Assembly: GCF_001050375.1 (NCBI RefSeq)
Contig: NZ_KQ130483.1
Location: 124,001 to 188,000, forward strand
Length of the DNA stretch: 64,000 nucleotides
DNA from: Catenovulum maritimum
GTDB taxonomy: Bacteria; Pseudomonadota; Gammaproteobacteria; Enterobacterales; Alteromonadaceae
Reading direction: 5' to 3'
Shown here: positions 59,020 to 64,000 of the stretch, in pieces
Numbering within the stretch: the first letter of the stretch is position 1
How the letters are laid out: every line of letters starts with the position of its first letter
Notes under the pieces: model-generated
Told to the model about the DNA's origin: nothing
Database searches by the model: none
Seen by the model: the letters and a program-made list of their open reading frames with translations, nothing else
Made by a program: the position numbers and the translations under genes

Positions 59020-59056
59020 TTAAGAGAGTAGAACCATAAAAACACTACTCTCTTAA
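59020..59056. terminator. Perfect 12-bp hairpin between convergent genes
   Basis: TTAAGAGAGTAG (59020-59031) and CTACTCTCTTAA (59045-59056) with a 13-nt loop. Neither side has a long U-tract, but it lies between the convergent hypothetical and glycosyltransferase genes and may end both transcripts. Confidence 0.55.
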
Positions 59057-59060
59057 AACA

Positions 59061-60935
59061 TTAAAAATGCAAACGAACTAAATTATCTGAGTGATCACTT
59101 AGCTCACTTAGAATCTCTTCAATGTGGTTAATCGGCGTAATCAGAACGGATGTATTTGGATAATCTTTTATTTCTTCGGCCGTAATAACTTTGATACCTT
59201 CGAAGACCTTAACGCCTTCAAACGACAGTTTTTTATCAATACAAGCTACAATCTTACCTTTTAGAATAGGTAAAACTAATTTAGAAATAGTACCAACTCC
59301 ATACAAGATAAATTTATCTTCGCTAGAATAACTCTCTAGGCGATTAATTAAATTAACTACCATTGAATAATTACTTTGCTCAGGTAAAGTAGGTAAACTA
59401 AGAGTGTTTTTGCTGTCAGTAAACTCAATTATGCCATCGCATGGGTTAGAAATTAGTAAGAGTCCATTAGCTTTATTAACTTTGTAATCTAAAGTTGAAT
59501 TTTTTCTGACATGCTCTATACATTTATCTATTTCTGCTTCGGTTTCATTGATATATAAAATGTAGCCATTAGGGTTAAGGGTATTTAAAAAATCGTTAAA
59601 TAAATTAATGAAAGAATCTGTTTTTCGGCAAATAATTAAATTTGCTGACCATTGAGTATCAACTGAAACTTTCACATCTTTCCATGCTTGAGATGTCTTA
59701 GAGTTTATGACTCTTAAATAACCTCTATGCTTTATAAGGCTCGAGTATAATATGGCAGATAAGTTATGAGGCCCTGTAATATCATCGACAATATTCCATT
59801 CTTCAAGTACGTACAGTTCAGTATCTTTATAGAGAGAAGAAGCAAATAAGCCTGAAAAACCCGATAAACTATCAACATCAATTAAACAAGATAACCTATC
59901 ATCTTTAAACAAAGTTGCTATTAACGCTGATGCTTTTGTTTCTGCATTAGACGTCGATATTCCTTTGTAATTGGTAGAGGACAATTCAAATTTAAACCTT
60001 TCAACTGCTTGAATCTCAGAATTACTAACTACTGCTATGCTCCGTTTTCTTGTTTCATCACTAGATAAAACCTCATTGCTGCACTTTTTACTACTTTTAT
60101 AAACCTGATAATTATTGTCAATAGTTGCCCACTGCGCATCATTGCTAGTATATGCCTTTGGGATTTTATGATCAGGTTTAACTTTAATAGCATCAACCCT
60201 CCCGCCTGTTGGTTCATGCTCCATGTCATAGACTAATGCACCGCAAGAGTGTAAGTCATACCACTCATTTTTAAACATAAACCTTAGAGTTAGCTCAATA
60301 TCATTCCAGCCCCAGCCATAATCTAACTTTTTATCTAAACCACCTATTTCACTTATTAAATTTTTATGGAACATTAGCAAACCAGCCCCACCATAAAGGA
60401 AACCGCCGTAGGCTGGGCTCTTTTCTAACTGCCATGATCTCATACGCAGATATCTTTCCCAACTGGAGATGTCTGGTTGGGTATTAACAAAAGAAGACGG
60501 TATTTTATAACGACCACAATTAAAATATTTATTGGAGGGCTCTGATATTAAGGACTTTTCATCCAGCACGTCAAATATCGCCCTAAACGTTGAAGATGGG
60601 ATAATTGTATCCGCGCCACAAAATGCAACATACTCTGAATTTGACTTATCAAAAGCAAAATTAATTAAACTACATGCTGGTATGCCATTTTTACTTATAT
60701 CAGTTGGTTCAAAGTGAAAAAATCGAGTTATAAGCTGAGCGTTTTCACTGAGATCCATCACTTGATGTAATGGACATTCACTTTTCCAGTCAGCAACAAC
60801 AACTTCGCAAGCGTTTAAACAACCAATTTTTGATAATGAATGAGCAATAAAATTTATTGTTGTCGTGATTCTATACAAGAAATCTGGTGTATAGTTATCA
60901 TTTCTTCCGAATAGACAAATTGACAATTTTTTCAT
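59061..60935 (-). CDS. Multidomain glycosyltransferase
   Basis: This 624-residue protein seems to have three parts. Residues 1-260 form a GT-A transferase: FGRNDNY at the start, FCGADTIIPS with an acidic metal-site candidate (the usual DxD region), and the C-terminal catalytic element GWGWNDIEL, as in beta-1,4-galactosyltransferase-like and chondroitin-synthase-like enzymes. A middle part (about 300-510) has a faint SAM-methyltransferase look (LSCLIDVDSLSGFSGLFASS). The last 90 residues (KFILYGVGTISKLVLPILKGKIVACIDKK) resemble the PglD N-terminal/nucleotide-binding domain. It is the last gene of the sugar operon. The acceptor is unknown. Confidence 0.75.
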   Translation of the reverse strand: MKKLSICLFGRNDNYTPDFLYRITTTINFIAHSLSKIGCLNACEVVVADWKSECPLHQVMDLSENAQLITRFFHFEPTDISKNGIPACSLINFAFDKSNSEYVAFCGADTIIPSSTFRAIFDVLDEKSLISEPSNKYFNCGRYKIPSSFVNTQPDISSWERYLRMRSWQLEKSPAYGGFLYGGAGLLMFHKNLISEIGGLDKKLDYGWGWNDIELTLRFMFKNEWYDLHSCGALVYDMEHEPTGGRVDAIKVKPDHKIPKAYTSNDAQWATIDNNYQVYKSSKKCSNEVLSSDETRKRSIAVVSNSEIQAVERFKFELSSTNYKGISTSNAETKASALIATLFKDDRLSCLIDVDSLSGFSGLFASSLYKDTELYVLEEWNIVDDITGPHNLSAILYSSLIKHRGYLRVINSKTSQAWKDVKVSVDTQWSANLIICRKTDSFINLFNDFLNTLNPNGYILYINETEAEIDKCIEHVRKNSTLDYKVNKANGLLLISNPCDGIIEFTDSKNTLSLPTLPEQSNYSMVVNLINRLESYSSEDKFILYGVGTISKLVLPILKGKIVACIDKKLSFEGVKVFEGIKVITAEEIKDYPNTSVLITPINHIEEILSELSDHSDNLVRLHF

Positions 60936-60938
60936 AAT

Positions 60939-61928
60939 TTATTGATTATCACTAAAAACAATATGAGTACCTCTTTGCTCAAAAGAAAATGGAACATGCA
61001 AAAATTTAGATAGGCTAGATTTCACTTTGGATTGCTTATTTGGTTCAACAAATAACAACATAAAACCACCAGCCCCAGCACCACATAGTTTTCCTCCAGT
61101 AGCGCCTGCAGCTATAGCTGCCTCATACATTTGATCAATTTCTGAATTAGAGATTTTATGAGTTAGTGACTTTTTTAGCATCCATGCTTCATGCAATAAG
61201 CAGCCAAATTCATTAATTGGGATACTAGAGTCATCTAAAATATTAATTGCATGTGTAACCATTTCCTTCATGGCGTTCAATTCAATGATTTTACTCGGTG
61301 TATTTTTTATCTGTTCAGCTGCCACAACAGATGAAATACGAGAAAAGCCTGTAAAAAACAACATTAAATGTCTTTCTAGCTCTTTTCTTCTTTCTCTTTT
61401 AATCGCAATTGGAGAGACAATAGGATGGCGATTTGAGCTAAATTTAATTTTATTAAGCCCACCATAAGCAGCTGCAGTCTGATCTTGAGAACCAACATTT
61501 TCTTTTAAGATTTTTTGTTCAATCTCAAGAGCATCTTGACATAATTCGCTCTTAGTGACATCTAAGCCTTTTAAAGCATAAAGTGAATGCAGTAAGCCAA
61601 CGGTGAAAGATGAAGAAGAGCCTATACCGGACATTGCTGGGATATCGCTAGTGTGAACAATTTCGATACCATCTGTAATTTCAGCGTAATTCAGACACGC
61701 ACGAACGGAAGGATGACTAATCTCGTCAATAGAATTAGTTTCCTCGCGTTTGGTATATCTTATTCGATATTTGTGATCAAAGAATGGTGGTAAATATCTT
61801 GCTGTAATATAACAATACTTATCAATTGTAGTGCTTAAAACCGTGCCGCCATGTTTGTCATAAAAAGCGGGGAAATCAGTTCCGCCACCAAAAAAAGAAA
61901 TTCTAAAGGGTGTTCTGGTAATAATCAT
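60939..61928 (-). CDS. GHMP kinase, HddA-like (heptose 7-phosphate kinase family)
   Basis: This 329-residue kinase has RTPFRISFFGGGTDFP at the start, the ATP-binding GSSSS motif in PAMSGIGSSSSFTVGLLHS and the C-terminal GGKLCGAGAGGFMLL, all as in D-glycero-D-manno-heptose 7-phosphate kinases of the HddA type, which feed GDP-heptose synthesis. Other sugar kinases share these motifs, so the substrate is inferred. It overlaps the epimerase gene by 4 bp and is separated from the glycosyltransferase gene by 3 bp. Confidence 0.83.
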   Translation of the reverse strand: MIITRTPFRISFFGGGTDFPAFYDKHGGTVLSTTIDKYCYITARYLPPFFDHKYRIRYTKREETNSIDEISHPSVRACLNYAEITDGIEIVHTSDIPAMSGIGSSSSFTVGLLHSLYALKGLDVTKSELCQDALEIEQKILKENVGSQDQTAAAYGGLNKIKFSSNRHPIVSPIAIKRERRKELERHLMLFFTGFSRISSVVAAEQIKNTPSKIIELNAMKEMVTHAINILDDSSIPINEFGCLLHEAWMLKKSLTHKISNSEIDQMYEAAIAAGATGGKLCGAGAGGFMLLFVEPNKQSKVKSSLSKFLHVPFSFEQRGTHIVFSDNQ

Positions 61929-62875
61929 AACTGGCTTTTATACCACTCGATGGTTTCCTTTAACCCTTTTGTTATCGGCGTTTTCGCATCAAAGTTTAGT
62001 TTTTCTTTTGCTTTATCAACATTAATCAAACGTTTTGGGATCATAGTGGGCTTGGATTCGTCATAACTAACTTGAGTGTCTTCAAGTCCTTCTAGTTGGA
62101 GCAAAGTCGCCAGCAAGTCTCGCAAACAGTATCCCTGACCCGATGCTATGTTATAAATATCAAACATTTTTTCTGAATCTAGGGCTGCGAAAATTCCATC
62201 AACGACATCATCAACATAGATCAAATCTTTAATGTCCTTACCATCGCCCCACACTGACATTGGATTATGTTTTTCAACTACTCTACGAATAAACGCTGGT
62301 AAAACATGTGATGTTTCCCAGTCAAAATCATCATAAGGCCCATACATATTGCCTGGTCTAATAACAACGACTTGCATAGGATTAGCAATTTTCTCTGCAT
62401 ACATTCTGCAAATTTCTTCAGAAAAATATTTCATCGAAGCAACTGTATGATATTTATGAAAGTATTCACCAGTATGATCTGTCTCTTTCATCGGTAAATC
62501 AGATACAGGGTAGACAGTATTACTGCTAACGAATATAACTTTTTTGACACCTGCGGCATGAGCAGCTTCCAATAAATGGGCATTCAGTACCAAATTAGGG
62601 GTAAGTAAAGCTAATGGCTGCTTTTCAATTACCAAAGCGCCTGCTGTGTACGCAGCGCAGATAATTAGTATATCCATACCTTCACACGCTTTGGCACAAT
62701 CTGACTGAACGGTTAAATCTGTATGCAACCATTCGATCTTCTGAGATTCAATTTGTGGCTTTGACTGATGCAAAGTTGCCCTGACATATGCTGATGTATC
62801 CAAAAGCCGTTTGATTAAATTAGTCCCTAAAAAACCAGCTCCACCAGCAACTAATACCTTTTTCCCATCAAACAT
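61925..62875 (-). CDS. NAD-dependent epimerase/dehydratase, extended SDR family
   Basis: This 316-residue protein has the Rossmann motif VLVAGGAGFLGTNLIKRLL and later RPGNMYGPYDDF, close to GDP-fucose synthase-like and other sugar epimerases. The usual catalytic YxxxK reads VASMK instead (YHTVASMKYFSEE), so the Tyr seems absent from the normal position. It is the paralogue of the partial gene at the window end. It overlaps the RmlC-like gene by one base and the kinase gene by 4 bp. Confidence 0.82.
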   Translation of the reverse strand: MFDGKKVLVAGGAGFLGTNLIKRLLDTSAYVRATLHQSKPQIESQKIEWLHTDLTVQSDCAKACEGMDILIICAAYTAGALVIEKQPLALLTPNLVLNAHLLEAAHAAGVKKVIFVSSNTVYPVSDLPMKETDHTGEYFHKYHTVASMKYFSEEICRMYAEKIANPMQVVVIRPGNMYGPYDDFDWETSHVLPAFIRRVVEKHNPMSVWGDGKDIKDLIYVDDVVDGIFAALDSEKMFDIYNIASGQGYCLRDLLATLLQLEGLEDTQVSYDESKPTMIPKRLINVDKAKEKLNFDAKTPITKGLKETIEWYKSQL

Positions 62876-63387
62876 TAAACTCTTCTCCCTAAATCATCTC
62901 TTTGCGAAAGAATTGGATTATCAATCGGCCACCAAATGTTAAATTTAGGATCATTCCATTTATATGTAAACTGGCCATTTGGATTATAATAAGTACTTTG
63001 TTTATAGTGGAAAATAGCTCTATCACTTAATACCAAATGTGCATTCCCGTGCTTTGGCGGAATGAGCACTTGTCTGGCGTTAGTTTCGGACAAATCAAAT
63101 GCAACCCATTGACCAAATAACTCAGATTCAGTGTCACAGTTAACAACAACTAATCGGAAGCAGCCCTCTATACAACTAACTAATTTCCATGTTTCTGTAT
63201 CACCATGAATTCCTCGAAGTACATGCTTTCTTGACATCGAAAAGTCGTCTTGCACAAAATCAATCGAGATCCCTTGTTTCTGGTATTCTTCTCGATTATA
63301 AGACTCCAAATAAGTCCCTCTGAAATCTTCAAAATAGTCCAACTCAATTAATTTAACATCCGGTAAAGCTGTCTCTAAAACTCTCAT
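62875..63387 (-). CDS. RmlC-like sugar 3,5-epimerase (cupin)
   Basis: This 170-residue cupin protein resembles dTDP-4-dehydrorhamnose 3,5-epimerase and its GDP-sugar relatives: FRGTYLESYNREEYQKQG, the catalytic-His motif VLRGIHGD, HGNAHLVLSDRAIFHYKQSTYY. Such enzymes epimerise C3 and/or C5 of 4-keto sugars. In Campylobacter, a related protein (MlghB) acts on GDP-6-deoxy-4-keto-heptose. It overlaps both neighbours by one base. Confidence 0.85.
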   Translation of the reverse strand: MRVLETALPDVKLIELDYFEDFRGTYLESYNREEYQKQGISIDFVQDDFSMSRKHVLRGIHGDTETWKLVSCIEGCFRLVVVNCDTESELFGQWVAFDLSETNARQVLIPPKHGNAHLVLSDRAIFHYKQSTYYNPNGQFTYKWNDPKFNIWWPIDNPILSQRDDLGRRV

Positions 63388-64000
63388 TATTTACCCTCAA
63401 CAAAGTAATTTTGTTTGTTCTTATATTCTTCTCTATTTTGCATAAACCAGTTCCAAGTCTCTTGCAAGCCTTGAATTAAAGATGTTTTATGCTCGTAACC
63501 AACTAATTGTTTGGCTAAGGATACGTCCATTACTCGTTTAGGAAATCCACTTGGTTTACTAGTGTCAAACTCATAATTAAAATCAATAAAAGAATTTAAC
63601 GATTCAACTAACTGCTTAATAGTATAACCTTCGCCACTACCCAAGTTGATAAAAGGATGCTCACCTGTTCCGTGAATCAAAGTTTGTAAAATCCCAACAG
63701 CTACATCTCTGCTATATGCAAAATCACGAATCGCTGATCCGTCTCCCCATACAACAACTGGATCTTCTTTATTCGCAATTCTATGCATTAAAGTTGGAAT
63801 CACCATGGCATTTTTAGGATCAAAATTATCGCCTGGGCCATAAACATTGCAAGGGCGAACAACCGAATAACCGGACAACCCATATTGTTCTTTGTAGGCT
63901 TGGATTTGAAGTTCAGCGACTCGTTTGGCATGTCCAGGGTAAGTGTCCATAGGTTCACCCTCTGCGCCATTTGACTCTACAAATACTTCAGCACTTGAGT
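63387..64000 (-). CDS. NAD-dependent epimerase/reductase, partial at right edge
   Basis: The gene runs in frame to the window edge without a start (an internal Met at 63950 is not the start), so its N-terminal Rossmann part is missing. Visible are SSAEVFVESN, then TYPGHAKRVAELQ, where the Tyr is one residue further from the Lys than in the normal YxxxK, and RPCNVYGPGDNF. It is related to the 61925-62875 protein and to GDP-fucose synthase-type reductases. It overlaps the RmlC-like gene by one base, so all four genes form one operon. Confidence 0.82.
   Translation of the reverse strand, partial: SSAEVFVESNGAEGEPMDTYPGHAKRVAELQIQAYKEQYGLSGYSVVRPCNVYGPGDNFDPKNAMVIPTLMHRIANKEDPVVVWGDGSAIRDFAYSRDVAVGILQTLIHGTGEHPFINLGSGEGYTIKQLVESLNSFIDFNYEFDTSKPSGFPKRVMDVSLAKQLVGYEHKTSLIQGLQETWNWFMQNREEYKNKQNYFVEGK

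Overview
The window is AT-rich chromosomal DNA (roughly 35-40% GC by eye, not calculated) from a gammaproteobacterium, most likely a marine polysaccharide-degrading member of the Alteromonadales; a Catenovulum-like genus would fit but is only a guess. The basis is a set of gammaproteobacterial gene pairs (pabB-nudL, tsaB-yoaA, bepA-arsC family, tesA divergent from ybbA-ybbP, cmoA-cmoB, a complete hisL-GDCBHAFI operon) next to arabinan-degrading GH43 enzymes, an RND efflux operon and a surface-sugar locus. No rRNA, tRNA, CRISPR, transposase or prophage gene was seen.

Layout. 0-5.2 kb: a truncated lipoprotein gene, class I fumarase, pabB-nudL, cysB. 5.4-8.6 kb: a response regulator with TPR-like repeats, a soluble histidine kinase and a one-pass membrane coiled-coil protein. 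8.6-15.8 kb, minus strand: roxA, an M50 protease, an SseB-like protein, an outer-membrane-like protein, an S4 protein, tsaB, yoaA, a small acidic protein and a TusA-family protein. 15.8-23 kb: bepA-arsC-wrbA-DUF2069-pseudouridine synthase, a lone cyclic-nucleotide-binding domain, plsY, then folB-folK-like-uppP. 23-26 kb: a DoxX/oxidoreductase/SnoaL-like set with a divergent LysR regulator. 26.2-30.4 kb: three secreted or lipid-anchored GH43 enzymes that together look like an arabinan utilization locus. 30.5-35.1 kb: DUF2726 protein, ybbP-ybbA and tesA.

35.2-41.4 kb holds a chaperone-usher locus built from DUF4402-like pilins, a PapD-like chaperone and an usher that ends in a SPOR-like domain, flanked by two lipoprotein genes. 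41.4-49.9 kb holds the histidine operon: a classical His-codon leader peptide and attenuator (hisL), then a strongly divergent 396-residue HisG-like protein in the hisG position, then ordinary hisD, C, B, H, A, F, IE. Two related imperfect palindromic repeats lie on either side of this operon. 50.1-58.4 kb: a YaiL-like DUF2058 protein, an RND/MFP/OMF efflux operon and cmoA-cmoB. 59-64 kb, minus strand and running off the window: a tightly overlapping surface-polysaccharide operon with a glycosyltransferase of three apparent domains, a HddA-like GHMP kinase, two epimerase/reductases and an RmlC-like epimerase.

The most unusual items are the divergent HisG behind a canonical attenuator, the usher-SPOR fusion in a DUF4402 pilus locus, a FolK paralogue that has lost several catalytic residues, and the modified SDR active sites and multidomain transferase of the sugar operon. 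All family assignments come from reading motifs by eye; no database search was run.
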